64,000 nt of DNA from NCBI RefSeq assembly GCF_000718515.1, contig NZ_JNZS01000006.1:186001-250000 (forward strand). Reading direction: 5' to 3'. Both the position numbers and the translations under genes were made by a program. Below, one piece after another: positions 43,465-51,312 of the stretch; positions within the stretch are counted from its first letter, which is position 1, and the number at the start of each line of letters is the position of its first letter. A model generated the notes under the pieces. The model was not told the DNA's origin. It was given only the letters and a program-made list of their open reading frames with translations, and ran no database searches. This stretch comes from Micromonospora parva. GTDB lineage: Bacteria > Actinomycetota > Actinomycetes > Mycobacteriales > Micromonosporaceae.

Positions 43465-44876
43465 GTCCGCTCCCCTGAACCGCTCGCGCCGTCGACGCCT
43501 AATCCGGCCAGCTCCAACAGCAGCGCCTTGACCTCGGTGGCCGCGATCTTGTCGCGGGCCGCCGTCGGGTCGGAGCAGAGCAGCACCGGGGCGTCGGCCG
43601 GGTCGTCCGGCAGCCGCCCGTGCGAACCGCGCACCGCCCGCGCGCCGGCGTCCAGGCCGACAGCACTCATCAGGTAGCGCATGCCGAGCTTCTTGCGAGC
43701 CAGCGCGACCCCGGCCCGGGCCTTCGCGGCACCGGGGTTGGCCGGGTCGAAGAACAACTCCGCCGGGTCGTAACCCGGCTTGCGGTGAATCTCCACCAGC
43801 CGGGCGAAGTCCGGCGCCCGGGCGTCGTCCAACCAGTAGTAGTACGTGAACCAGGCGTCCGGCTCGGCCACCAGCACCAGCTCACCGGCGCGCGGGTGGT
43901 CCAGCCCGTGTGCGGCCTTGCCGTCGGCGTCGAGCACCTCGGCCACCCCGGGCAGGTTGGCGCAGAGCTTCGCCACCGCCGCGACGTCGGCCGGGTCCTT
44001 GACGTAGACGTGCGCCACCTGGTGGTCGGCGACAGCGAACGCCTTCGACGTCCACGGATCGAGGTACTCCATGCCGGCCTGGGTGTGCACCCGTAACAGC
44101 CCTTCGGCGCGCAGCAACCGGTTGACGTCCACCGGCCGGGACACGTCGGTGATGCCGTACTCCGACAGCACCACCACCGTGGCGTCCCGGGCCCGGGCGG
44201 CGTCCAGCAGCGGGCCGAGGACCGCGTCCAGCTCGGCCGCCGCCGCGGCGGCCTCGGCCGACGAGGGGCCGAAACGTTGCAGGTCGTAGTCCAGGTGCGG
44301 CACGTAGACCAGCGTCAGGTCGGGTGACACGTCGGCGAGGATCTGCTCGGCGGCCTGGCAGATCCACCGTGACGACGGCAATCCGGCCGTCGGCCCCCAG
44401 TAGGTGAACAGCGGGAACGTGCCCAACCGCCCGGTGAGCGCGTCGTGCAGCTCCGGCGGGTCGGTGTAGCAGTCCGGCTCCTTGCGCCCGTCGGCGTAGT
44501 AGACCGGCCGGGGCGTGACGGTCCAGTTCACGTCGGCGCCCATGGCGTACCACCAGCAGACGTTGGCCACCGTGTAGCCGGGTTCGGCCCGCCGGGCGGC
44601 CTGCCAGAGCTTGTCCCCGCCGACCAGCGCGTTGTGCTGCCGCCACAGCAACACCTCGCCCAGTTCCCGGAAGTACCACCCGTTGCCGACGATCCCGTGC
44701 CCGCTGGGCGGCTCGCCGGTGAGGAAGGTGGACTGCACCGAGCAGGTCACGGCGGGCAGGACGGTGCCCAGCTCGGCCCGGAAGCCGCCGTCGGCGACTC
44801 CCCGCAGTCGCGGCATGTGCGCCAGTAGTCGGGGCGTCAACCCCACCACGTCGAGGACCACCAGTCGCCGGCTCAT
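43461..44876 (-). CDS. eboF: EboF-like alkaline phosphatase/nucleotide pyrophosphatase family protein
   Basis: 471 aa from ATG 44876. Phosphodiesterase fold: VVLDVVGLTPRLLAHMPRL, the nucleophile region LPAVTCSVQSTFLTGEPPSGHG with the catalytic Thr in AVTC/SVQST, HNALVGGDKLWQAARR, LTLVYVPHLDYDLQRFGP (metal ligands), VVVLSEYGITDVSRPVDVN and KAFAVADHQVAHVYV. Ebo operons contain such a protein as EboF. It may hydrolyse a phospho-intermediate of the prenylated metabolite. ATGA overlaps on both ends. Confidence 0.88.
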   Translation of the reverse strand: MSRRLVVLDVVGLTPRLLAHMPRLRGVADGGFRAELGTVLPAVTCSVQSTFLTGEPPSGHGIVGNGWYFRELGEVLLWRQHNALVGGDKLWQAARRAEPGYTVANVCWWYAMGADVNWTVTPRPVYYADGRKEPDCYTDPPELHDALTGRLGTFPLFTYWGPTAGLPSSRWICQAAEQILADVSPDLTLVYVPHLDYDLQRFGPSSAEAAAAAAELDAVLGPLLDAARARDATVVVLSEYGITDVSRPVDVNRLLRAEGLLRVHTQAGMEYLDPWTSKAFAVADHQVAHVYVKDPADVAAVAKLCANLPGVAEVLDADGKAAHGLDHPRAGELVLVAEPDAWFTYYYWLDDARAPDFARLVEIHRKPGYDPAELFFDPANPGAAKARAGVALARKKLGMRYLMSAVGLDAGARAVRGSHGRLPDDPADAPVLLCSDPTAARDKIAATEVKALLLELAGLGVDGASGSGERT

Positions 44877-46072
44877 CGCGTCACTCCCATACTCACGGAT
44901 CGCTGCGCGGTCAGGCCGAGGCCGACCAGTTCGTCGCGGGCGAAGGCCAGTTCCGCGGCGATGCCGGCGGCCAGCTCCGCATCGGTGCCGGGCCGTCGGG
45001 CGGCCGGCAGCACCCCCCAGGTGTACGTCTCGACGTCGAGGTGGTCGCAGCCGGCGGTCGGACCCTCGAAGAGCGCTCTCAGGGCCGCGCGGAGCACCGG
45101 CAGGGTCGAGCCGAGCGGTTCCTCGGGCGGGGCGTGCAGGGGCACGTGGTAGTGCACCCGCCACGGGCCGGGGAGCGCCCGGTCCAGCGCCTCGTCCAGG
45201 TCGTCGGCCGCGTACGCCGGGTCGGCCGGGTCGGCCAGACCGGCACAACCGGCGCCCCGGGTCTGGTGCAGGAAGCGGGGCTCCACCCAGCGGCGCAGCG
45301 CCTCGGCCCCACCCTCCGGGTCGGCGGCCTCGACGGCGGCCGACACCTGCACCTTCACCACCGGAAGGCCGGCGGCCCGCAGCCGGTCCAGCGCCTCGGC
45401 GGGCTCCTCCCAGGCGCAGGCCAGATGGGCCAGGTCGACACAGACACCCAACCGGTCGGTGTCCATTCCGGACAGCAACGCGGCGGCCTGAGCGGTGCTC
45501 TCCACGACACAACCGGGCTCCGGCTCGAAGGCGATGCGCACCTCACGGTCGGTGTCCCGCTGCACCGTGGCCAGGCCGGCGGCCAACTGGTCCAGTCGCT
45601 GTCGCGCCGCGTCCGCGCGGGCGATGTCCCACGGTTGCCGCCAGGCCAGCGGCAGGGTGGAGATCGAACCCCGGGCCGCGTCGTCGGGCAGCAGGTCGGC
45701 GAGCACCCGGGCCAGGTCCAGTGTGTACGTCAGACGTTGCTCGGTGGTCCAGTCCGGGTGGTACACGCCCTGCTTCACCACCGGCGCCTGGAAGGCCGCG
45801 TACGGGAAGCCATTGAGGGTGACCACCTCCAGACCGCGCGCGTCCAGTTCGACGCGGAGCCGGCGGCGCAGCGTCGGGTCGGCGGCCAGCTCGGCGGCGA
45901 CCGGGGCGGCCAGCCACAGGCCGAGCCCGAGCAGGTCACTGCCGAGCGCCTGACGCACCGGCAGGGCGTAGGTGTCCAGTTGGCCGAGGATGCCGGCGAG
46001 GTCCTCGGCGGGGTGCACGTTGGTGCAGTAGCCGAGGTGGACGGTCTCGCCGCCGGCGTGTCGCAGCCGCAT
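44873..46072 (-). CDS. eboE: Metabolite traffic protein EboE (xylose-isomerase-like)
   Basis: 399 aa. TIM-barrel fold of the xylose-isomerase-like superfamily: HLGYCTNVHPAEDLAGILGQ at the start is characteristic of EboE, then LGLGLWLAAP, LEVVTLNGFPYAAFQ, IAFEPEPGCVVES, LGVCVDLAHLACAWE and a C-terminal VETYTWGVLP. Metal-binding acid and His residues are conserved (E in FEPEPG, D/H in DLAH, H in HYHVPLH). Its product must work with EboB and EboF; the exact reaction in ebo systems is not established. Overlaps by one nt (TGATG) with the TatD gene upstream. Confidence 0.9.
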   Translation of the reverse strand: MRLRHAGGETVHLGYCTNVHPAEDLAGILGQLDTYALPVRQALGSDLLGLGLWLAAPVAAELAADPTLRRRLRVELDARGLEVVTLNGFPYAAFQAPVVKQGVYHPDWTTEQRLTYTLDLARVLADLLPDDAARGSISTLPLAWRQPWDIARADAARQRLDQLAAGLATVQRDTDREVRIAFEPEPGCVVESTAQAAALLSGMDTDRLGVCVDLAHLACAWEEPAEALDRLRAAGLPVVKVQVSAAVEAADPEGGAEALRRWVEPRFLHQTRGAGCAGLADPADPAYAADDLDEALDRALPGPWRVHYHVPLHAPPEEPLGSTLPVLRAALRALFEGPTAGCDHLDVETYTWGVLPAARRPGTDAELAAGIAAELAFARDELVGLGLTAQRSVSMGVTR

Positions 46073-46929
46073 CAGCTACCGCCGCGCAGGATCGAGTTGC
46101 CGGTCTGCGGGTCCACGGCGGCGCTGACGTCCAGGTCGCTGAGGTCGAGCCGCCCCGACTGCCCGTAGAACTCCACCGGGTTGCGCCACAACACCGTGTC
46201 GACGTCGTCGTCGCTGAAGCCGGCCGCCAGCATCGCCTCGCCGGTGGCCCGGGTCAGCAGCGGGTCGGAGCGCCCCCAGTCGGCCGCCGAGTTGACGAGC
46301 ATCCGGTCCGTGCCGTACTCGCGCAGCAGCTCCACCATCCGCTGCGGGGTCATCTTGGTGTCCGGGTAGATCGAGAAGCCCAACCAGCAGCCGCTGTCCC
46401 TGACGAGCTTGACGGTCACCTCGTTGAGGTGGTCGACCACCACGCGACCCGCGTCGATGCCGGACTCGGCGACCACGGCGAGGGTCCGCTCGCAGCCGCG
46501 CGCCTTGTCCCGGTGCGGGGTGTGCACCAGCGCCGGCAGGTCGTACGCCACAGCGAGGGCGAGCTGCGCGGCGAACGCCTCGTCCTCCTCGGGCGTCATC
46601 GAGTCGTACCCGATCTCGCCGACCGCGACCACCGCGTCCTTGTCCAGGTAGCGGGGCAGCAGGTCGAGGACCGGACGGCAGCGCGGGTCGTTGGCCTCCT
46701 TGGGGTTGAGCGCGATGGTGGCGAAGTGGCGCACCCCGAACTGCCCGGCCCGGAACGGCTCCCAACCGATCAGCGAGTCGAAGTAGTCGGTGAACGAGGC
46801 CGCGCTGGTGCGCGGTTGCCCCAGCCAGAACGCCGGTTCCACCACCGCGCGCACGCCGGCGGCGGCCATCCGTTCGTAGTCGTCGGTGGTGCGTGAGGTC
46901 ATGTGGATGTGGGGGTCGAAGATGCGCAT
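46072..46929 (-). CDS. eboB: TatD-family metal-dependent hydrolase (EboB)
   Basis: 285 aa from ATG 46929, one nt after the EboA stop. Amidohydrolase-like barrel with all metal ligands: FDPHIHM (5-9), VVAVGEIGYDS, LPALVHTPHRDK, RVVVDHLNE and VNSAADWGRSDP. EboB is the TatD-like member of ebo operons. TatD proteins hydrolyse nucleic acid or small amide/ester bonds; the ebo substrate is not known. Confidence 0.88.
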   Translation of the reverse strand: MRIFDPHIHMTSRTTDDYERMAAAGVRAVVEPAFWLGQPRTSAASFTDYFDSLIGWEPFRAGQFGVRHFATIALNPKEANDPRCRPVLDLLPRYLDKDAVVAVGEIGYDSMTPEEDEAFAAQLALAVAYDLPALVHTPHRDKARGCERTLAVVAESGIDAGRVVVDHLNEVTVKLVRDSGCWLGFSIYPDTKMTPQRMVELLREYGTDRMLVNSAADWGRSDPLLTRATGEAMLAAGFSDDDVDTVLWRNPVEFYGQSGRLDLSDLDVSAAVDPQTGNSILRGGS

Positions 46930-46930
46930 G

Positions 46931-47539
46931 TCACGCCTCCCGGGGCAGTGCGGCGGTGAGCCGGTGGAGCAGGTCGGTGGCGTCGGCGGGCAGGTCCCGG
47001 CCGGCGGCGTGCCGTTCGGCGGCGAGCGCGGCCAGCATCGCGGCCAGTTCGCCGTCGGCCCGGGTGTCCAGGTCGGCCACCGCGGCCAGGGGGACGCCGC
47101 TGAACACGCACTTGAGCACCGCCTGTCGCCAGGCGGCCGGGTCGAGGTGCCGGGCGTACGGGCCGAGCGCGGCGGCGACCAGCCGGGTGTCGTTGGTCCG
47201 GATCGCGTCGTGCAGCAACGGCACGCCGGCGGCGCCGATCGGCAGCAGCGACAGGGCCCGCAGCACGGCTCGCCGCTCGGCCGCGTCACCGTGCTGGTAG
47301 AGGCGCTCGGCGTACTCCGCGTGCTCGCCGGGCAGGCTGATCAGCAGCAGCACCCGGGCCGCGTCGTCGGCGGTCCAGCCGGGGGCGTCGGGCAGCGCGG
47401 CCCGGCCGCAGCGGCGGCCGACGGCGGGGAAGAGCCGGGTGATCGCGGTGGGCTCGGTGGTGACCCGGCGCAACGCCGTGTCCAGCCAGTCGGGATCGGG
47501 TACGCCTCCCAGCGCGGCCCGTAGTGAATCCGGTGTCAT
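46931..47539 (-). CDS. eboA: EboA domain protein
   Basis: 202 aa from ATG 47539 (GGAGG upstream; the longer frame from 47578 lacks a ribosome site). Alpha-helical, with the EboA features: DWLDTALRRVTTEPTAITRL at 15-35, LFPAVGRRCGRAAL, DAARVLLLISLPGEHAEYAE, RLYQHGDAAERRAVLRAL, LLHDAIRTNDTRLVAAALGPYA and LKCVFSGVPLAAV. This C-terminal block is the most conserved portion of the family. Catalytic role unknown; it is the defining protein of ebo operons. Confidence 0.9.
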   Translation of the reverse strand: MTPDSLRAALGGVPDPDWLDTALRRVTTEPTAITRLFPAVGRRCGRAALPDAPGWTADDAARVLLLISLPGEHAEYAERLYQHGDAAERRAVLRALSLLPIGAAGVPLLHDAIRTNDTRLVAAALGPYARHLDPAAWRQAVLKCVFSGVPLAAVADLDTRADGELAAMLAALAAERHAAGRDLPADATDLLHRLTAALPREA

Positions 47540-47577
47540 CCCGTCTCCTCCCTCTTGCTGCTCCAGGCGCCCCACCA

Positions 47578-47651
47578 CCCTTTGCTCTGCACCTACATAT
47601 GCGCCGGGGCCTCTTCAGTGGGTGTCGCCTCGGCGGGTGCAGAGCAAAGGG
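47578..47651 (-). promoter_or_regulatory. Long hairpin spanning the isomerase stop codon
   Basis: 16-bp perfect arms CCCTTTGCTCTGCACC (47578-47593) and GGTGCAGAGCAAAGGG (47636-47651) with a 42-nt loop. The stop at 47593 is at the edge of one arm and the other arm is within the coding sequence. It is between two genes of one operon, so attenuation or mRNA processing is more likely than full termination. Confidence 0.65.
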
Positions 47652-48552
47652 AGCTGGCAGAGTGGTCATCGGCGGCTGTCGCGGCGGCGGCGCGCAGGAA
47701 CTCGATCGACCGGGCGGCCACGGCGGGTGCGGCGTGCGAGTCGCGGGGCAGCTCGACGGCGACCAGGCCGCGGTAACCGGCGTCGCGCAGCGCGGCCAGC
47801 ACCGGCGGGAAGTCGATCTCGCCGACCCCGAACTCCAGGTGCTCGTGCACGCCCCGGCGCATGTCGTCGATCTGCACGTTGACCAGGTGATCGGCCACCT
47901 CGGCGACGCACTGCGGCACCGGCCACGGCTCCAGGCACCGGCAGTGGCCGATGTCGAGGGTGATGCCGAAGCGGGCCGGGCTGCCGAGGGCGGCGTACAG
48001 CCGACGCCAGTCGGCGATGTCCTGCACCAGCATGCCCGGCTCCGGTTCGAACCCGACTGTGACGCCGGCGGCGTCGGCCGCGTCGACCACCGTGGCGCAC
48101 CCGGCCACCAGCCGGTCCCAGGCGCACTGCTGCGGCACCGCCTCGGGTCGGACGCCGGCCCAGAACGAGACCGCCTCCGCGCCCAGGTCGGCACCGATCC
48201 GCACGGCCCGCCGCAGGAACTCGATGCGCCGGGTCGGGTCGTCGTGCAGCAACGTGGGGGCGTGCTTCTGCCACGGGTCGAGCAGGTAGCGGGCCCCGGT
48301 CTCGATGACCACGGCCAGGCCCAACGATTCCAGCCGGCGACCGACGGCGGCGACCCGGCGGGTGAGCCCGGGCGCGAACGGGTCCAGGTGGTCGTGGTCC
48401 AGGGTGAGCGCCACCCCGTCGTAGCCGAGTTCGGCGATGACGGCGAGCGCGTCGTCGAGCCGGTGGTTGGCGAAACCGTTCGTGCCGTACCCGAGGCGCA
48501 GCGTGGTGGCGTCGGCGGCCGGCGCGCCCGGTCGAGGCTCGGGGACGCTCAT
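47593..48552 (-). CDS. Sugar phosphate isomerase/epimerase (TIM barrel) of the ebo-like operon
   Basis: 319 aa. Xylose-isomerase-like fold: LRLGYGTNGFANHRLDDALA, DGVALTLDHDHLDPF, LAVVIETGARYLLDPWQKH, GVTVGFEPEPGMLVQDIADW, FGITLDIGHCRCLEPWP, HLVNVQIDDMRRGVHEHLEF and GLVAVELPRDSHA with metal ligands E, D, H, E. It is related to EboE (same 'YGTNxF/H' beginning), hence a second isomerase for the same pathway. The last ~25 residues are a low-complexity tail that is translated through a hairpin arm. Overlaps the prenyltransferase gene by 4 nt. Confidence 0.88.
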   Translation of the reverse strand: MSVPEPRPGAPAADATTLRLGYGTNGFANHRLDDALAVIAELGYDGVALTLDHDHLDPFAPGLTRRVAAVGRRLESLGLAVVIETGARYLLDPWQKHAPTLLHDDPTRRIEFLRRAVRIGADLGAEAVSFWAGVRPEAVPQQCAWDRLVAGCATVVDAADAAGVTVGFEPEPGMLVQDIADWRRLYAALGSPARFGITLDIGHCRCLEPWPVPQCVAEVADHLVNVQIDDMRRGVHEHLEFGVGEIDFPPVLAALRDAGYRGLVAVELPRDSHAAPAVAARSIEFLRAAAATAADDHSASSLCSAPAEATPTEEAPAHM

Positions 48553-49526
48553 GTCGGGGAGACCTTCCGGGCCAGCCGTCGACCCAGCGGCGCGGCCGCC
48601 GCGACGGCCACCCCGAGCAGACCCGCTCCACCCCGCGCGGTGAGGGCACCCTGGAGGGCCGGCAGCCCGGTGATCCCGGCGCCGACGGCGGCGCGGACCC
48701 GTCCGGCCGACGGGTCCCGGACAACCTGGGCCTGGGCCGCGCCGTACCGGGCGGCGTACCAGCCGGCCAGCACCGCGGGCAGCACCGCGGCGATCCCGGC
48801 CGCGCGGCTGCGGCCCGCGCTCACCCCGATCTCGCCGACGGCCTCGGCCCGGTCGGTGGCTCCGGCTCGGTCGGTGACTCCGGCCTGTTCAGCGCTACGA
48901 GCGGCGGCGCGTCGGGCCCCCGGCGCGGCGACGGCGGCGCTGGCGGCGACCAGCGCGGTGCCGGCCAGGGTGCGCATCGGCAGGGTGGCGTCGGCGCCGG
49001 TGACCTCCCGGCGGGACAGCGCGGTGACCGTCCAGGTGTGCGCGGCGACTGTCGCCGCCGCCGGCAACGCCCGGGTCAGCCGGCCGCCGGACGCGCCGAG
49101 CAACACGTCCAGGCCCCGGCAGGCGGCCATCACCGCCGGGCCGGCGGCGGTGTTCTTGGCCAGCAGGTCGTACCCCCAGATGGTGGCGGCCAGCGGCACG
49201 GCGAGCGCGGCGGCGCGGCGACCGCCCACGGCGGCGGCCAGGCCCACGCCGGCGGCGGTGAGGCCCGCCGCGAGACCGACCGCGGCGGCCGGGGTGACCC
49301 GCCCGCTCGGGATCGGTCGTTCGGGCCGCTCCTCGGCGTCCAGGCGTCGGTCGGCCCAGTCGTTGGCGGCCATCCCGGCCCAGTAGAGCAACACCGAGGC
49401 GCCGGCCAGAGCCGGGGTACGCGGGCTCAACGCGCCGGCCGCCGCGGCCCCGGCGATCACGTCACCGGGCACCGAGAGCGCCGCCGGAGCGCGGACCAGC
49501 TCGGCAAGATCAGCCAACGTTGTCAT
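48549..49526 (-). CDS. eboC: UbiA-family prenyltransferase (SCO3242/EboC type)
   Basis: 325 aa from ATG 49526. Multi-span membrane protein with the UbiA donor motif in MAANDWADRRLDAEERPERP (NDxxDxxxDxxxRPxRP), IPSGRVTPAAA and the second Asp-rich region at YDLLAKNTAAGP/CRGLDVLLGA (weaker). A ~20-residue Ala/Asp/Arg repeat (AGVTDRAGATDRAEAVGE) inserts between spans. It should attach the polyprenyl chain to a polar acceptor made by the operon. The acceptor could be a cyclitol phosphate, as the gene overlaps inositol phosphate synthase by 17 nt. Confidence 0.88.
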   Translation of the reverse strand: MTTLADLAELVRAPAALSVPGDVIAGAAAAGALSPRTPALAGASVLLYWAGMAANDWADRRLDAEERPERPIPSGRVTPAAAVGLAAGLTAAGVGLAAAVGGRRAAALAVPLAATIWGYDLLAKNTAAGPAVMAACRGLDVLLGASGGRLTRALPAAATVAAHTWTVTALSRREVTGADATLPMRTLAGTALVAASAAVAAPGARRAAARSAEQAGVTDRAGATDRAEAVGEIGVSAGRSRAAGIAAVLPAVLAGWYAARYGAAQAQVVRDPSAGRVRAAVGAGITGLPALQGALTARGGAGLLGVAVAAAAPLGRRLARKVSPT

Positions 49527-50673
49527 GGGCACCGTCCTCGCCGTGCAGTTGCCGGGTGAAGGCGGTCAGCCGGGCCCACTGTTCGCCGAGCGAGTGGGTG
49601 GGCGCGCCCAGCGGGTCCTTGAAGAAGAAGCCCAGGTCGACGAGCGGTCCCACCTGCCCGGCGGCGTGCGCGGCGGCGGTGAGTCGGGCCAGGTCGAGCA
49701 CCAGCGGCGCGGCCAGCGCCGAGTCGCAGCCGTGCCAGGTGAACTCCATCCGCATGCCGGTGCCGAGGAAACCGGTGAAGGTGATCAGATCCCAGGCGGT
49801 CTTGAAGTCGCCCAGCTCCTCGACGAACTCGATGCGGGTGCCGCCCTGCGGGACGTAGCCCAACGTCTCACCGAGCACCCGCTGCTTGCTCTGCACCTTC
49901 GCCGCGTTCGCGGCCGGGTCGGCGAGGGTCGCGCCGTCGCCGCCGCCGAGCAGGTTGACCCCGGACCAGGAGCCCACGGCCAGGTTGCGCATCGCGAACA
50001 TCGGCGCGAGCACCGACTTGACCAGGGTTTCCCCGGTCTTGCCGTCGTGCCCGGCGTACGGCAGGCGGGCCTCCTCGGCCAGCGCGGCGAGCGCCGGCAG
50101 CCGCAGCCCGGTGGACGGGGTGAAGTCGACGTACGGGCAGCCGGCGAGCAGCGCCGCGTAGCCGTAGAGGGAGCTGACCGGCAGCACCTCGTCCGGGCCG
50201 TCGAGGGCGGCGCGCAGCGCGGCCGGGTCGGCGTGCCCGGGGTGCGGTCGAGGGGCCGGCTCGGTGGCGGAGACGTTGACCACCACCACCCGGTCCAGCT
50301 CGTGCCGCTCCCGGAAGGTGGTGAGATCACGGACCACGGCGGCGGCCCGGTCGGCCTGGGTGTCGCCCACCGGTGCGGGGCGCAGCTCCTGCTCGACCAC
50401 GCCCAGCTCGTCGCGGAGCGCCGCGACCAGCCGCCAGGGGATGACACCGGCGTCAGCGAGGGCCTCGGCCCGTTTGCACAGCGGAGTGGTGGCCAGGTCG
50501 TGCCCGCCGAAGACGAGGTCAGCGAAGGCCGGCAGGGCGGGGCCGCGCAGCTCGGGCAGCTCGGTGACGCAGCCGGTCGGCCCGGCCAGACCGGCCCGCA
50601 GCGCGAGCCCTCCGACGATGCTGGTGGTCGCAACGGACCCGCGCGCTCCTACCAGCCAGACACCTGTTCGCAT
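49510..50673 (-). CDS. Inositol-3-phosphate synthase-like sugar-phosphate cyclase
   Basis: 387 aa. NAD-binding GVWLVGARGSVATTSIVGG at the N-terminus; the conserved cyclase regions VVVVNVSATEP, VDFTPSTGLRLPALAALAEE, PYAGHDGKTGETLVKSVLAP, VGSWSGVNLLGGGDG, KVQSKQRVLGETLG and WDLITFTGFLG. It converts glucose-6-phosphate to inositol phosphate or a related cyclitol. It is more divergent and slightly longer than housekeeping Ino1 and starts the eight-gene ebo-like operon. RBS GGAAGGAG precedes ATG 50673. Canonical ebo operons have EboD (3-dehydroquinate-synthase-like) as cyclase; this enzyme may take that role. Confidence 0.9.
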   Translation of the reverse strand: MRTGVWLVGARGSVATTSIVGGLALRAGLAGPTGCVTELPELRGPALPAFADLVFGGHDLATTPLCKRAEALADAGVIPWRLVAALRDELGVVEQELRPAPVGDTQADRAAAVVRDLTTFRERHELDRVVVVNVSATEPAPRPHPGHADPAALRAALDGPDEVLPVSSLYGYAALLAGCPYVDFTPSTGLRLPALAALAEEARLPYAGHDGKTGETLVKSVLAPMFAMRNLAVGSWSGVNLLGGGDGATLADPAANAAKVQSKQRVLGETLGYVPQGGTRIEFVEELGDFKTAWDLITFTGFLGTGMRMEFTWHGCDSALAAPLVLDLARLTAAAHAAGQVGPLVDLGFFFKDPLGAPTHSLGEQWARLTAFTRQLHGEDGAHDNVG

Positions 50674-50711
50674 GGTGCTCCTTCCCCGTTCACGAGGAAC
50701 CGTCGGTACCG

Positions 50712-50766
50712 CTAAATATAGGAATATCAGAATATGTTTCGGAAAGATACGCCCCGGTTTTCCGAA
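50712..50766 (-). promoter_or_regulatory. AT-rich promoter/operator of the ebo-like operon
   Basis: Three 8-nt tandem units ending AATAT (50712-50719, 50720-50727, 50728-50735; ATATTCTG-ATATTCCT-ATATTTAG on the coding strand) followed by an 8-bp inverted repeat TTCGGAAA (50738-50745)/TTTCCGAA (50759-50766). It begins 39 nt upstream of ATG 50673. A TATATT inside could be the -10. Composition is far below the genome's GC. Confidence 0.6.
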
Positions 50767-51271
50767 CAGCCGGGGTGGATGGGCCCCGTCCGCCCGTCCC
50801 GCACCGGAACAACACCGGCTTCCGACGTCGGCGTCGGCGGCGACGACGCCGGACCGGTCCCGGCAGGTGCGAGCAGACGGGGCTGGTAGGCAGGGTCGGG
50901 TCGGCGTCTCGACCCTGCCTCCCCCGCATCCGGCCGGTCGGGGCGTTGGCATGCCCCGGCCGGGCGCCTCAGGCCGCCGCGCCCACCGGAACACCGACCG
51001 GACCACGACCCGTTGGAAAGCGGCGGGCGGGTACGGCAGGGCTCGGGGTAGCGGCGGACGGTCTCATCAGGTCCTGTGGATCCTCACCGGTGGTGGCGGT
51101 CCTCCGGTGCGACCGGGGAATCCCGGTCCGGTCACACCGGACGACCGTCCTGCTCGTGCGCCACCGGGCCGTACGGCCCGGCTGCACGCTCCCCGATGCC
51201 GACCTCTGTCCCGGCCACGGGGCGCAATCCGTGGCTGGTCCCTCGCCGGTCGGCGTCGGAAAGCCCGTCGG
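50767..51271. other. Gene-free stretch
   Basis: About 500 nt. Long open frames exist on both strands but are Arg/Pro-rich shadow translations without ribosome sites. I see no RNA gene or repeat here. Confidence 0.6.
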
Positions 51272-51299
51272 GCGACGGCGGCGCGTTCACCGCCGTCGC
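51272..51299 (-). terminator. Hairpin terminator of the sugar ABC operon
   Basis: 10-bp perfect arms GCGACGGCGG (51272-51281) and CCGCCGTCGC (51290-51299), 13 nt past the stop of the Gfo/Idh gene. Confidence 0.65.
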
Positions 51300-51312
51300 G
51301 GATGGTCAAAGG

